From Algibacter_G agarivorans (GTDB taxonomy: Bacteria > Bacteroidota > Bacteroidia > Flavobacteriales > Flavobacteriaceae), in assembly GCF_039543245.1 (NCBI RefSeq), contig NZ_BAABJJ010000018.1, positions 28,534 to 92,533 on the forward strand: a stretch of 64,000 nt of DNA, read 5' to 3'. Position 1 is the stretch's first letter. Each line of letters begins with the position of its first letter. A program made the translations under genes and the position numbers. The notes beneath the pieces were generated by a model that did no database searches, had not been told where the DNA came from, and worked only from the letters and a program-made list of their open reading frames with translations. This document shows positions 16,516 to 25,090 of this stretch, piece by piece.

Positions 16516-18381
16516 TTGAATTATTTAACTGTTGAAAACATATCAAAATCTTACGGAGAACTTACACTTTTTGAAGACATTTCGTTTAGTGTACACAAAG
16601 ACCAAAAAATTGCTTTTGTAGCAAAAAATGGTACCGGAAAAACCTCCATTTTAAACATCCTTTCTGGTGATGACCAAGCGGACACCGGCTCAATTGTTTA
16701 CCGAAAAGGAATAGCTGTTTCGTTTCTGTCGCAAGATCCAAAATTTGACAATGCGCTTACCGTTGAAGAAACTATTTTCGCTAGTGACAACCCTATACTA
16801 AAAGTTATTTCTAATTACGAAAAATCACTTTTAAACCCCGAAGATTCAGAAAGTTACCAAACTGCTTTTGAAGCTATGGAACAATACCAAGCGTGGGATT
16901 TCGAAACACTTTACAAACAAATACTTTTTAAATTAAAACTTGAAGAATTAGGTCAAAAAGTAAGCACCCTTTCTGGCGGGCAAAAAAAACGTCTTGCCTT
17001 GGCTAATGCATTAATCAATAAACCCGACCTATTGATTTTAGATGAACCTACCAATCATTTGGATTTAGAAATGATTGAATGGTTAGAAGCCTTTTTTGCT
17101 AAAGAAAATATCACCCTTTTTATGGTGACACACGACCGTTATTTTTTGGAACGTGTTTGTAATGAAATTATAGAATTAGACGAAGGGTTACTTTATAGTT
17201 ATAAAGGCAACTATTCCTACTACCTAGAAAAACGTGAAGCTAGAATAGAACTAGAAGCAGTAGAAACCGGTAAAGCAAAACAACTATTCAAAAAAGAGTT
17301 AACGTGGATGCGTCGCCAACCTAAAGCACGAACTACCAAATCAAAATCTAGAATTAACGATTTTGCAGATATAAAACATAGGGCGCACCAACGCAGAAAT
17401 GACCATGAAGTTCAATTAGAACTGAATATGGAACGCTTAGGAAGTAAAATTTTAGAATTCCATAAAGTCTCAAAGGCATTTAAAGACAAAACCATTCTTG
17501 ACGGGTTTAATTATATGTTTCAAAAGGGAGAACGTGCTGGCATTATTGGTAAAAACGGTACAGGAAAAACGACCTTTTTAAATATTCTAACGCAAACAGC
17601 TCAACCCGATTCTGGCAAAATAACAAAAGGTGAGACCGTTAAATTCGGGTATTATACCCAAGACGGCATTACCATTAAACCCAATCAAAAAGTAATAGAC
17701 GTTATTCGGGAATTCGGAGATTATATACCCTTAAAAAAAGGGCGACAGATAAGCGCCCAACAACTATTAGAGCGCTTTCTATTCAGCAGAAAAAAGCAGT
17801 ATGATTTTGTTGAAAAGTTAAGTGGTGGCGAACGTAAACGCTTGTATTTATGCACCGTTTTAATTCAGAATCCTAATTTTTTAATTCTTGATGAGCCCAC
17901 AAACGATTTGGATATTGTAACACTTAATGTGCTTGAAAGTTTCCTTTTAGATTTTCCTGGCTGCATCATTGTGGTATCACACGACCGCTATTTTATGGAC
18001 AAAGTGGTAGACCATTTGTTTGTATTTAGAGGCGAAGGTGTTATTGAAGATTTCCCTGGGAATTATACAGATTATAGAGTTTACGAAGATAGCCAACCCG
18101 CTATTTCAAATACGTCTTCTGAAGATAAAAAAGACAAAAATGCTTGGAAGCAAAATGATGCTGCTAAATTGTCTTACAATGAAGAAAAAGAACTTAAAAA
18201 TATCGAGAGTAAACTGAATTCGTTAGCCTTTGATAAGAAGGAATTGGAAAACAAGTTTAACAACCCAGAGTTATCTCAAGACGCCATTAATAAACTCTCT
18301 GAAGAGTTGCAAAACATTATTGATACCATGGACGCTAAAGAGGAACGTTGGTTTGAATTGTCGTCAAAGCTTGAGGGATAA
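16516..18381 (+). CDS. ABC-F family ATP-binding protein
   Basis: A 621-residue soluble protein with two ABC domains. Walker A motifs are AKNGTGKTS (about 36-44) and GKNGTGKTT (about 345-353), signatures are LSGGQKKRLALA and LSGGERKRLYL, Walker B boxes are LILDEPTNHLDLE and LILDEPTNDLD. The interdomain arm is the basic WMRRQPKARTTKSKSRI segment, and a C-terminal charged coiled coil ends the protein. The family acts on the ribosome E site as translation factor or antibiotic-protection factor; which role applies is not evident. No ATG starts the frame. TTG at 16516 gives the family start M-NYLTVENISKSYG; a TTG at 16498 would add six residues. Confidence 0.88.
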   Translation: MNYLTVENISKSYGELTLFEDISFSVHKDQKIAFVAKNGTGKTSILNILSGDDQADTGSIVYRKGIAVSFLSQDPKFDNALTVEETIFASDNPILKVISNYEKSLLNPEDSESYQTAFEAMEQYQAWDFETLYKQILFKLKLEELGQKVSTLSGGQKKRLALANALINKPDLLILDEPTNHLDLEMIEWLEAFFAKENITLFMVTHDRYFLERVCNEIIELDEGLLYSYKGNYSYYLEKREARIELEAVETGKAKQLFKKELTWMRRQPKARTTKSKSRINDFADIKHRAHQRRNDHEVQLELNMERLGSKILEFHKVSKAFKDKTILDGFNYMFQKGERAGIIGKNGTGKTTFLNILTQTAQPDSGKITKGETVKFGYYTQDGITIKPNQKVIDVIREFGDYIPLKKGRQISAQQLLERFLFSRKKQYDFVEKLSGGERKRLYLCTVLIQNPNFLILDEPTNDLDIVTLNVLESFLLDFPGCIIVVSHDRYFMDKVVDHLFVFRGEGVIEDFPGNYTDYRVYEDSQPAISNTSSEDKKDKNAWKQNDAAKLSYNEEKELKNIESKLNSLAFDKKELENKFNNPELSQDAINKLSEELQNIIDTMDAKEERWFELSSKLEG

Positions 18382-18402
18382 AAAAGTTTGCAGTCGCAGT
18401 GG

Positions 18403-18558
18403 CAGTTTTCAGTTGTTTTCGTTAAAATTGTGACGCTTTGCATCTTTTAAACTTTGAGACTGAATACTGACACTGGATTTTTTTCGCGCAAAGACGCAGA
18501 GACGCAAAGAAAAAAAGATGGAGCACGGAAGACGGAAAACGATAACAACTGAAAACTG
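18403..18558. repeat. Long-range inverted repeat in the intergenic region
   Basis: CAGTTTTCAGTTGTT (18403-18417) is perfectly complementary to 18544-18558, with about 126 bases between the arms. The arms are followed by low-complexity ACTGAG/GAAAACTGTG tandem repeats up to 18605. Located between the ABC-F gene and the methyltransferase gene, both on the plus strand. Confidence 0.6.
18481..18510 (+). repeat. Dispersed 30-bp repeat, copy 1 (TTTTCGCGCAAAGACGC)
   Basis: This 30-base unit, itself built of an internal AGACGC repeat, recurs at 42912-42941 with two mismatches in the same orientation. It is richer in G+C than its surroundings. Confidence 0.7.
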
Positions 18559-18605
18559 TGACTGAAAACTGTGACTATGACTGAGACTGAGACTGAGACC
18601 AAAAA
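18559..18605 (+). repeat. Low-complexity tandem repeats (GAAAACTGTGACT and ACTGAG units)
   Basis: Short direct repeats of GAAAACTGTGACT (two units, beginning at 18551) and then ACTGAG (three to four units). The tract ends 8 bases before the next start codon, so it forms most of that gene's leader. Open frames through it on the minus strand encode only Ser/Val/Leu-rich low-complexity peptides and are not called. Confidence 0.6.
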
Positions 18606-18612
18606 CTGAAAC

Positions 18613-19383
18613 ATGTACCAAATCAAACAATACATAAAATTCTTGTTAAAATCTACCAACCAGCATGCCGTACACTCCCCTTTTGTGTATAACTTGGTAA
18701 CCAAGTGTTTTTATGATAAAACAAAATATGACGATTACAAGTCTATTTCAGACTATAAAAAAGAACTTCTTGAAAACAATACAATAATTAAAGTCACCGA
18801 TTTAGGGGCGGGTTCGCAAGTCATGAAACAAACAGAACGTACTGTTTCAAAAATTGCTAAAAATGCGGGCACAACTAATAAAAGAGCTAAACTTTTATAC
18901 AGACTTACAAGCTATTTTAAATTTGAAAACATATTGGAACTCGGCACTTCTTTAGGTGTTGCTACTCATGCAATGAGTCTAGGGAATCTTATTGGGGAAA
19001 TAACAACTATTGAAGGCTGCCCGAATACTTCTGCGTTTTCAAAAGCTCATTTAAAAATTCATAATATAAAAAACACTACGCTCATCACTGGAAATTTTAA
19101 TGATGAAATCAAAAAAATAACTTCAAACCATTACGATCTTGTTTTCTTTGATGGCAACCATCAAAAAGAAGCTACTTTGAGTTATTTTGAAACCCTTTTA
19201 CAGACAGCTAATAACAACTCTGTTTTTATTTTCGATGATATTTATTGGTCCAAAGGTATGACCGAAGCATGGGAAACCATCAAAAAACATCCAAAGATTA
19301 CCGTTACCATAGATACTTTTTTCTGGGGCTTGGTGTTTTTTAGAAAAGAACAGGTTAAGGAACATTTTGTGATTAGAGTTTAG
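18613..19383 (+). CDS. Class I SAM-dependent methyltransferase (O-methyltransferase-like)
   Basis: A 256-residue cytoplasmic protein. Motif I is NILELGTSLGVATHAMSL (about 112-129), then ITTIEGCPNTSAFSKAHL for the acidic strand, HYDLVFFDGNHQKEATLSYFE (about 175-195) for motif IV, and FIFDDIYWSKGMTEAWE. This order and the DGxH plus DD pair match metal-dependent O-methyltransferases of the AdoMet_MTase_24/3 type. The N-terminal 100 residues (YIKFLLKSTNQHAVHSPFVY) form a helical region conserved in a Bacteroidota-specific subgroup. Substrate unknown. No co-transcribed partner is evident, and the gene follows the ABC-F gene after a repeat-filled gap. Confidence 0.75.
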   Translation: MYQIKQYIKFLLKSTNQHAVHSPFVYNLVTKCFYDKTKYDDYKSISDYKKELLENNTIIKVTDLGAGSQVMKQTERTVSKIAKNAGTTNKRAKLLYRLTSYFKFENILELGTSLGVATHAMSLGNLIGEITTIEGCPNTSAFSKAHLKIHNIKNTTLITGNFNDEIKKITSNHYDLVFFDGNHQKEATLSYFETLLQTANNNSVFIFDDIYWSKGMTEAWETIKKHPKITVTIDTFFWGLVFFRKEQVKEHFVIRV

Positions 19384-19418
19384 TATTTCAGTTATGAAGT
19401 TTTAAAGGAACAACACTA

Positions 19419-19580
19419 ATACCAATTATTACACAAAATAACCCATATAATCTGTTTCTATTTCGCTCATATTTCAATATAAAATAAAACCGTAACTAAG
19501 GCTATGCTTGAATTTCCTATCTCATTTGAACAAAATATAATTCAAATTATTTATGGCTCATTTTAAATAATAATTGGTAT
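19419..19580. mobile_element. MITE-like element with 29-bp imperfect terminal inverted repeats
   Basis: A 162-bp non-coding element beginning ATACCAATTATTA and ending with its complement TAATAATTGGTAT. Over the outer 29 bases, the ends are complementary at about 24 positions and reach the shared CCATA/TATGG inner boundary. It contains no open frame. A shortened 45-bp version is present at 55118-55162. No transposase is visible in the window, and a target-site duplication could not be established. Confidence 0.65.
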
Positions 19581-19590
19581 AACTAAACAA

Positions 19591-19624
19591 AAAACTCCCA
19601 GAGTATTTAAACCCTAGGAGTTTT
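19591..19624. terminator. Stem-loop terminator downstream of the DUF5723/OmpA gene
   Basis: AAAACTCC..AG pairs with CT.GGAGTTTT around an A/T loop. A-tract and T-tract flanks allow termination in both directions. It lies 26 bases past the stop of the minus-strand OmpA gene. Confidence 0.7.
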
Positions 19625-19649
19625 AAAATATTTTTAAATAAAAGTTTTT

Positions 19650-21770
19650 TTACTTAACTAAATTAATTTCAACTCTTCTATTTTGTGCTCTTCCCGAGCT
19701 AGTTGCGTTGTTAGCAATAGGTAAGCTTTCTCCAAAACCTTTAGATGTTAACCTAAATTGGTCCACACCATTATCAATTAAAAATTTCTTAACTGCATTT
19801 GCTCTAGAATCCGATAATCTTTGGTTTAAGGTATCACTTCCTGCACTATCTGTATGTCCTTCTATTGAAAATTTAGAATTAGGATATTCTTGCAGTATTT
19901 TAACAATTTCTGTTAATACTTCATTTGATTCAGCTTTAATAGAAGATTTCCCAGAATTAAACAATATAGTTTTTGCATAATTATTTAAGGTTTTTTGAAC
20001 CTCTTTAGTAACCACGGGTTCTGGTACTACTGGTTCTGGCACAACCTCAGGACAGCCATTATTAGCAACCGTACCTACAACATCAATACACTGATCGTCT
20101 TTATCTAAAACACCATCTTTATCTGTATCTGGCCAAGGACAACCGTTATTTTCTTCTGCTCCTGCTACTTCTGGGCACTCATCAACATTATCTAAAACAG
20201 AATCTTCATCCTTATCACCCCAAGGGCAACCGTTATTTTCTTCTGGACCTGCTTGCTCTGGGCATTCATCAACATTATCTAAGATAGCATCATCATCTTT
20301 ATCACCCCAAGGACAACCGTTATTTTCTAAAGGACCAGCCTCTTTTGGGCAAGCATCCAATTTATCAATAACACCATCTTTATCTTTATCTCTTGGTTTA
20401 CCTTGATATACCGGTATTTTTAAACCTGCATAAACGTCAGCACCTTTTGTATTATCACTAGTTAAAACAGATAGAACTGATCCTGACCCAACATACAAAG
20501 GTCCCATTCTTAAACCTGCTCCAGCTTGAAATCCGATGTTCTCAACAACGCTAAGTGGTACATAAAAACCTAACCATCTACTTTCAAAACGCGGCGTTAA
20601 AGACACTATGTTTGAAATACGACTTGTCCCTATTTCTCCTTTTTTGGTAAGCGCAAAATCTGTATTTAAATTTAAATAAAACTTACCACTAAAACTCCAA
20701 TCTGCATTAAAATGAAGTGCTGTTGGTAATTTTGTTTTGTAGCTACTGTTAGATTCTGTTAATGTATAGAACGTACTTAAAAAATCTTCAATATCATCAG
20801 CATCATCAAAATTGTCTTCATTAACACCAGAATTAGTAATATCATAAACATCTTCCACGCCGTTTTTATAGTTAATAGAACCTAAATCGGTAATAGACAA
20901 ACCTAATTTCAATTTATACTTGCTTTTATGCTTTAAGGTATAAGCATCACCTTTGGTGTTTGTTTTAGTATAGTCCGCATGATTAGGTCTCCATTCGTAA
21001 ACAAAACCTAAATCTACTCCAAAACCAGTGGCGTCAGGCAATTCGTAATCATAGTCATCACCATCAAAATTATCAAAACGACCGTATGTTAATTCACCTG
21101 TAGAATTAATACTTCCTGTGGTTTCTCCACCTCCTAAATCGGTTCCATCAGCATCGTAATTTATGGTAACATTTTTACCATAAACATAACCACTACCTAT
21201 ACCTTGCAAATATTTTAAAGAAAATCCTCCTTTTAAAAAGTGCTGCTCGTTATTCATAAACACTCTAGCATAAGCCAAGCCAACTTCTGCCCAGGCCTGT
21301 CCAAACATAGTAAAATCACCTTCGTTCACCACAAAATCATCGGTTTCATCATCATCAATAGCATCAATGGTATTGCCGTTAATTTCATTAATACCAACAA
21401 AAGACCTAGCTCTAGTAAAAACAGCAATAGAACTTTTTTTAGATAAGTTAAACATAAAAGATGGTCCCATAACATCGGAGTTTAAACCTATGTTATTATC
21501 ATTACTTGGAGATTTTGTTGCATCCAAATCAAAATCATAATCATCTTTTAAGGCATCCATGACATTAACACCGTAATAATCATTACCTGCAAACACACTG
21601 GCTCCTGCCAGATTGATATCTAATTTAAAACGAGAATCTACGATATTTGCTGGGTTGGAAATAACACTATTTACACCACTATAGTTGTCAGTAAGGAATC
21701 CAATATAAGACTGCGCTTCTACATAAAAAGAACCTACAAGAAGCAATACATATAAAGTAATTTTTTTCAT
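19650..21770 (-). CDS. Outer-membrane protein: DUF5723 domain, thrombospondin type 3 repeats, OmpA domain (paralogue 1)
   Basis: A 706-residue exported protein. Signal peptide MKKITLYVLLLVGSFYVEAQ, cleaved after AQ. Residues about 21-455 are the DUF5723 beta-rich barrel-like domain (SYIGFLTDNYSGVNSVISNPAN at its start). Residues about 457-577 hold four calcium-binding TSP3-like repeats of the type DKDKDGVIDKLDACP..NNGCP. Residues about 595-706 are an OmpA peptidoglycan-binding domain (FSIEGHTDSAG, NQRLSDSRANAVKKFL, GRAQNRRVEI). It probably tethers the outer membrane to the cell wall. The next gene on the same strand is a full-length paralogue, each with its own terminator and -7 box. Confidence 0.9.
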   Translation of the reverse strand: MKKITLYVLLLVGSFYVEAQSYIGFLTDNYSGVNSVISNPANIVDSRFKLDINLAGASVFAGNDYYGVNVMDALKDDYDFDLDATKSPSNDNNIGLNSDVMGPSFMFNLSKKSSIAVFTRARSFVGINEINGNTIDAIDDDETDDFVVNEGDFTMFGQAWAEVGLAYARVFMNNEQHFLKGGFSLKYLQGIGSGYVYGKNVTINYDADGTDLGGGETTGSINSTGELTYGRFDNFDGDDYDYELPDATGFGVDLGFVYEWRPNHADYTKTNTKGDAYTLKHKSKYKLKLGLSITDLGSINYKNGVEDVYDITNSGVNEDNFDDADDIEDFLSTFYTLTESNSSYKTKLPTALHFNADWSFSGKFYLNLNTDFALTKKGEIGTSRISNIVSLTPRFESRWLGFYVPLSVVENIGFQAGAGLRMGPLYVGSGSVLSVLTSDNTKGADVYAGLKIPVYQGKPRDKDKDGVIDKLDACPKEAGPLENNGCPWGDKDDDAILDNVDECPEQAGPEENNGCPWGDKDEDSVLDNVDECPEVAGAEENNGCPWPDTDKDGVLDKDDQCIDVVGTVANNGCPEVVPEPVVPEPVVTKEVQKTLNNYAKTILFNSGKSSIKAESNEVLTEIVKILQEYPNSKFSIEGHTDSAGSDTLNQRLSDSRANAVKKFLIDNGVDQFRLTSKGFGESLPIANNATSSGRAQNRRVEINLVK

Positions 21771-21803
21771 AATTTTGGTTTAGGTTAAAATATAATTCAT
21801 CGC

Positions 21804-21811
21804 CAAAAGTA
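21804..21811 (-). promoter_or_regulatory. -7 box of DUF5723/OmpA paralogue 1
   Basis: TACTTTTG (TAnnTTTG) on the minus strand, 33 bases before the start codon. The same box, spacing of about 22-33 bases and AAACCAAAA leader are found in front of paralogue 2. Confidence 0.5.
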
Positions 21812-22059
21812 GTTTTTTTATCGACAAAACGTAAGTTTATATGTGCTTTTTTATACAAAAAAATCATAAACAACTAATAATTAACACTTTAATCGGTCAT
21901 TATTTCTCTCATTACCAACAGCATTTCATCCTTTAAATTCCATTACCGAAAATCAATAACCTATGGGCAAGCCTACAAAATATGAATCAGAAAATGTCTT
22001 TTCATTCGAGGCAAACCTTGGGATATCAAAACCCGCTACTCGGAATAAATAGAAACAAA
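21812..22059. other. Intergenic stretch between the two OmpA paralogues
   Basis: About 250 bases with no supported gene. It holds the upstream region of paralogue 1 and ends at the terminator of paralogue 2. Apart from those elements nothing recognisable was seen. Confidence 0.6.
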
Positions 22060-22091
22060 AAAATCTCAGAGCATCTAAACTCTGAGATTTT
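22060..22091. terminator. Perfect 12-bp stem terminator downstream of paralogue 2
   Basis: AAAATCTCAGAG pairs perfectly with CTCTGAGATTTT around an 8-base loop, 31 bases past the stop of the minus-strand gene. The A-tract before the stem gives a U-tract in its transcript. Confidence 0.8.
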
Positions 22092-22122
22092 CAAAATAGT
22101 CTCTTCTTATTTTATAAAAATT

Positions 22123-24213
22123 TTACTTCTTGATTAAATTAATTTCTACTCTTCTGTTTTTAGCTCTACCATCTTTATACATATTAGTTGCAATTGGTCT
22201 GCGCTCACCATATCCAATAGCTATCAATCTACTTGAATCTATTCCGTTTTTAACTAAAAAGTTTTTAACAGCGTTGGCTCTAGCATCTGATAATTTTTTA
22301 TTTAATCCATAACTACCTATACTATCTGTATGACCTTCAACTGTAAACGTAGCATTTGGATACTCATTTAAAACTTCAATAATTTCAGATAAGACTTCAT
22401 TAGATTCTTCTTTAATAGAAGCTTTCCCGTAATTAAAAAGAATGACTTTAGCATAATCATTCAACGTTTTTTGAAGTTTTTCTATAACGTCTTCTGGACA
22501 ACCATTATTGGCTACAGTTCCAACTTCATTTATACAAACATCATCTTTATCGTAAACGCCATCACCATCAGTATCCTTATATGGGCAACCATTATTTTCT
22601 TCTGTTCCAGGCAAATACGGACAAGCATCTACATTATCTAAAATTAAGTCGCCATCTTTATCTCCCCATGGGCATCCTTTATTTTCTATAGTACCTCCTT
22701 CTTCCGGACAATCATCAACATTATCCAATAAACCATCTTCATCTGTATCCCCCCAAGGGCAACCATTATTCTCAACGGGGCCTGGTTCTTTTGGACAATC
22801 ATCTAATTTGTCAATAATACCATCTTCATCCTTATCTTTTGGAACACCTTGATAGACCGGAATTTTTAAACCTCCATATACATCTGCCTCTCTATTATTG
22901 TTACTAGTAAATCCAGAAATTACAGATCCTGAACCTAAGTACAGTGGCCCTGCCCTTAAACCTGCTCCCATTCTAAAACCATTGCTTTCTATAACACTTA
23001 ATGGCATATAAAAACTAAACCACTTACTTTCATAGCGCGGTGTTAATGATACCACATTAGAAATTCGATTTGCAGTTATTCTATCTTTAGATATTAGTGA
23101 AAAATCTGTGTTTAAATTCAAATATAGCTTACTGTTAAAGCTCCAATCTGCATTTAAGTGCAATGCTGTTGGCAGGTCAATTTTATAACCTGTATCAGCA
23201 TTAGTTAGTTCGTAAAACCTATCTAATGCAGCTCCAAAATCTGGCTCTGATTCAAATTGATTTTGGTTTACATTGCTTTTCCTAATATTAAACCCTTCCT
23301 TTATACCATTTTTGTAATCGACAAAACCAATATCTGTAATGGATAGCCCAATTTTTAGCTTGTATTTGTTTTTATGTTTAAACCCATTAAGGTTAGGGTC
23401 ATCGGTAATATAATCGTCATAATTTGGTCTCCACTCATAAACAACACCAAAATCTGCTGAAAACCCATTTGATTTATCAGGCTTTTTATAATCGTAATCA
23501 TCGTTATCAAATTCAGCATAACGCGCATAAGTTAAATTACCATTTGATGTTATACTTCCTGTAATTATACCACCTCCTAAATCGATTTCATCGTCATTAT
23601 AATCAATCGTTACATTTTCTCCAACCACATAAACACTGCCCATACCTTGTAAGTATTTTAAAGAAAGTCCGCCTTTAAGAAAATGCTGCTCGTTACTCGT
23701 AAACACTCTAGCATAAGCCAAGCCAACTTCCGCCCATGCATGCCCTAAAGCATTAATGTCATTTTCGGTAACAATAAAATCATCCGTGGTATCATCATCC
23801 AAAGCTGCTATTGATGAACCATTAATTTTATTAATGTTTACAAAAGACCTTGCTCTAGTAAAGAGTGCTATGGAACTATTTTTAGAAAGATTAAACATGA
23901 AAGCTGGCCCTAAAGCATCTACATTTACTGCTGCCCTATTATCTTCTGATGGAGATGTTTTTGCTTCTAAATCAAAACTATACCCGTCTTTTGTTGCATC
24001 CAAAAGATTAATACCATAATAATCATTGCTTCCAAAAACGCTTACTCCTGCAAGATTAATATCGGTTTTAAAGCGAGAATCAACAATATTTGCAGGATTA
24101 GAAATAACGCCATGCACACCACTATAATTGTCTGAAAGGAATCCGATATAAGATTGAGCTTCTAAAAAGAAGGAAACTGTAACAAGTAAAATTGATAATG
24201 TAATTTTTTTCAT
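22123..24213 (-). CDS. Outer-membrane protein: DUF5723 domain, thrombospondin type 3 repeats, OmpA domain (paralogue 2)
   Basis: A 696-residue paralogue of the gene at 19650-21770, with the same layout: signal peptide MKKITLSILLVTVSFFLEAQ, DUF5723 region (about 21-450), four TSP3-like D-rich repeats with NNGCP/NKGCP ends (about 451-571), and an OmpA domain (about 585-696; FTVEGHTDSIGSYGLNKKLSD, GRAKNRRVEI). It lacks the short Pro-Val-rich linker (VPEPVVPEPV) seen before the OmpA domain of paralogue 1, which accounts for its slightly shorter length. Full-length and apparently intact, so the pair is a tandem duplication with both copies kept. Confidence 0.9.
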   Translation of the reverse strand: MKKITLSILLVTVSFFLEAQSYIGFLSDNYSGVHGVISNPANIVDSRFKTDINLAGVSVFGSNDYYGINLLDATKDGYSFDLEAKTSPSEDNRAAVNVDALGPAFMFNLSKNSSIALFTRARSFVNINKINGSSIAALDDDTTDDFIVTENDINALGHAWAEVGLAYARVFTSNEQHFLKGGLSLKYLQGMGSVYVVGENVTIDYNDDEIDLGGGIITGSITSNGNLTYARYAEFDNDDYDYKKPDKSNGFSADFGVVYEWRPNYDDYITDDPNLNGFKHKNKYKLKIGLSITDIGFVDYKNGIKEGFNIRKSNVNQNQFESEPDFGAALDRFYELTNADTGYKIDLPTALHLNADWSFNSKLYLNLNTDFSLISKDRITANRISNVVSLTPRYESKWFSFYMPLSVIESNGFRMGAGLRAGPLYLGSGSVISGFTSNNNREADVYGGLKIPVYQGVPKDKDEDGIIDKLDDCPKEPGPVENNGCPWGDTDEDGLLDNVDDCPEEGGTIENKGCPWGDKDGDLILDNVDACPYLPGTEENNGCPYKDTDGDGVYDKDDVCINEVGTVANNGCPEDVIEKLQKTLNDYAKVILFNYGKASIKEESNEVLSEIIEVLNEYPNATFTVEGHTDSIGSYGLNKKLSDARANAVKNFLVKNGIDSSRLIAIGYGERRPIATNMYKDGRAKNRRVEINLIKK

Positions 24214-24234
24214 TGTTTTGGTTTAGCTTTCTCT

Positions 24235-24242
24235 CAAAAGTA
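24235..24242 (-). promoter_or_regulatory. -7 box of DUF5723/OmpA paralogue 2
   Basis: TACTTTTG on the minus strand, 21 bases before the start codon. Identical to the box of paralogue 1, with the same CTAAACCAAAA sequence just before ATG. Confidence 0.5.
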
Positions 24243-24388
24243 ATTGTTTTCTGTTAGGATTAGTTAGAAGCGCTTATATTTTAATTAACATAAAATGTTG
24301 AAAACAGAATTATTAATCAATTCTGCTAAATTTATATTTTTTGAAGTTTTAAATTTTACATTTTGCCTCCATCTTGATAGTAGTTAAG

Positions 24389-24420
24389 TTTGCGCTTTAG
24401 CGGGAAATGATTTAACTTTG
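24389..24420 (+). promoter_or_regulatory. Promoter of the cobalamin adenosyltransferase gene, probably giving a leaderless transcript
   Basis: TTTG (24389-24392), a 20-base spacer and TAACTTTG (24413-24420) match the flavobacterial TTTG/TAnnTTTG consensus. The ATG begins only six bases after the -7 box, which is where transcription would be expected to start. Confidence 0.7.
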
Positions 24421-24425
24421 AATAC

Positions 24426-24998
24426 ATGAAAATCTACACTAAAACAGGAGACAAAGGCACTACAGCATTATTTGGCGGCACCCGAGTCCCCAAACATCAT
24501 ATACGTATTGAAAGCTACGGAACGGTTGATGAATTAAACTCGCATCTAGGATTAATCCGAGACCAAGATATTAATGAGCACTACAAAGATTTAATTATTA
24601 CTATTCAAGATAAACTCTTTACCGTTGGAGCTATTTTAGCAACCGACCCAGAAAAAGCGATTTTAAAAAACGGGAGCGAACGTTTAAACATTGAGAAAAT
24701 CACTTCGGAAGACATTGAACGTCTAGAACAGGAAATGGACACTATGAATGAGGCACTACCCCCTATGACACATTTTGTGTTACCTGGCGGGCATCAAACG
24801 GTGTCATTCTGTCACATAGCGCGCTGTGTGTGCCGTAGAGCCGAACGTTTAGCATCTGCACTTAACGATTTAGAACCTTTTGAGGCAAATGCGTTGATTT
24901 ACTTAAACCGTCTTTCTGACTATCTTTTTGTATTGGCACGAAAGTTGTCATCTGACTTACAAGCAAATGAAATTAAGTGGATTCCTGAGAAGATGTGA
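24426..24998 (+). CDS. Cob(I)yrinic acid a,c-diamide adenosyltransferase, PduO type
   Basis: A 190-residue ATP:cob(I)alamin adenosyltransferase, which makes the coenzyme adenosylcobalamin. The ATP loop is in YTKTGDKGTTALFGGTR (4-20), followed by IESYGTVDELNSHLG (about 28-42, with the conserved D-E-L) and FVLPGGHQTVSFCHIARCVCRRAERLAS (about 120-147, holding the catalytic R/E pair). Full length for the family. No cobalamin riboswitch core was recognised upstream; the promoter sits directly on the ATG. The gene stands alone, with repeats downstream. Confidence 0.92.
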   Translation: MKIYTKTGDKGTTALFGGTRVPKHHIRIESYGTVDELNSHLGLIRDQDINEHYKDLIITIQDKLFTVGAILATDPEKAILKNGSERLNIEKITSEDIERLEQEMDTMNEALPPMTHFVLPGGHQTVSFCHIARCVCRRAERLASALNDLEPFEANALIYLNRLSDYLFVLARKLSSDLQANEIKWIPEKM

Positions 24999-25090
24999 AA
25001 AAGCTTGAAACAGGGAGTTTGAAGTTTGGAAAAAGAAGTTTAAAGTAATGCTTTAACTGCAGACTGAAAACTGACTACTGCGGACTGGTT

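Noticed and set aside
18409..18704. Two overlapping minus-strand frames of 73 and 85 codons
   Set aside because: They translate the low-complexity ACTGAG/GAAAACTG tract into Ser-Val-Leu repeats and run into the start of the methyltransferase gene.
24214..24425. Search for a cobalamin riboswitch before the adenosyltransferase gene
   Set aside because: No B12-box-like sequence was found, and the promoter sits immediately before the ATG.
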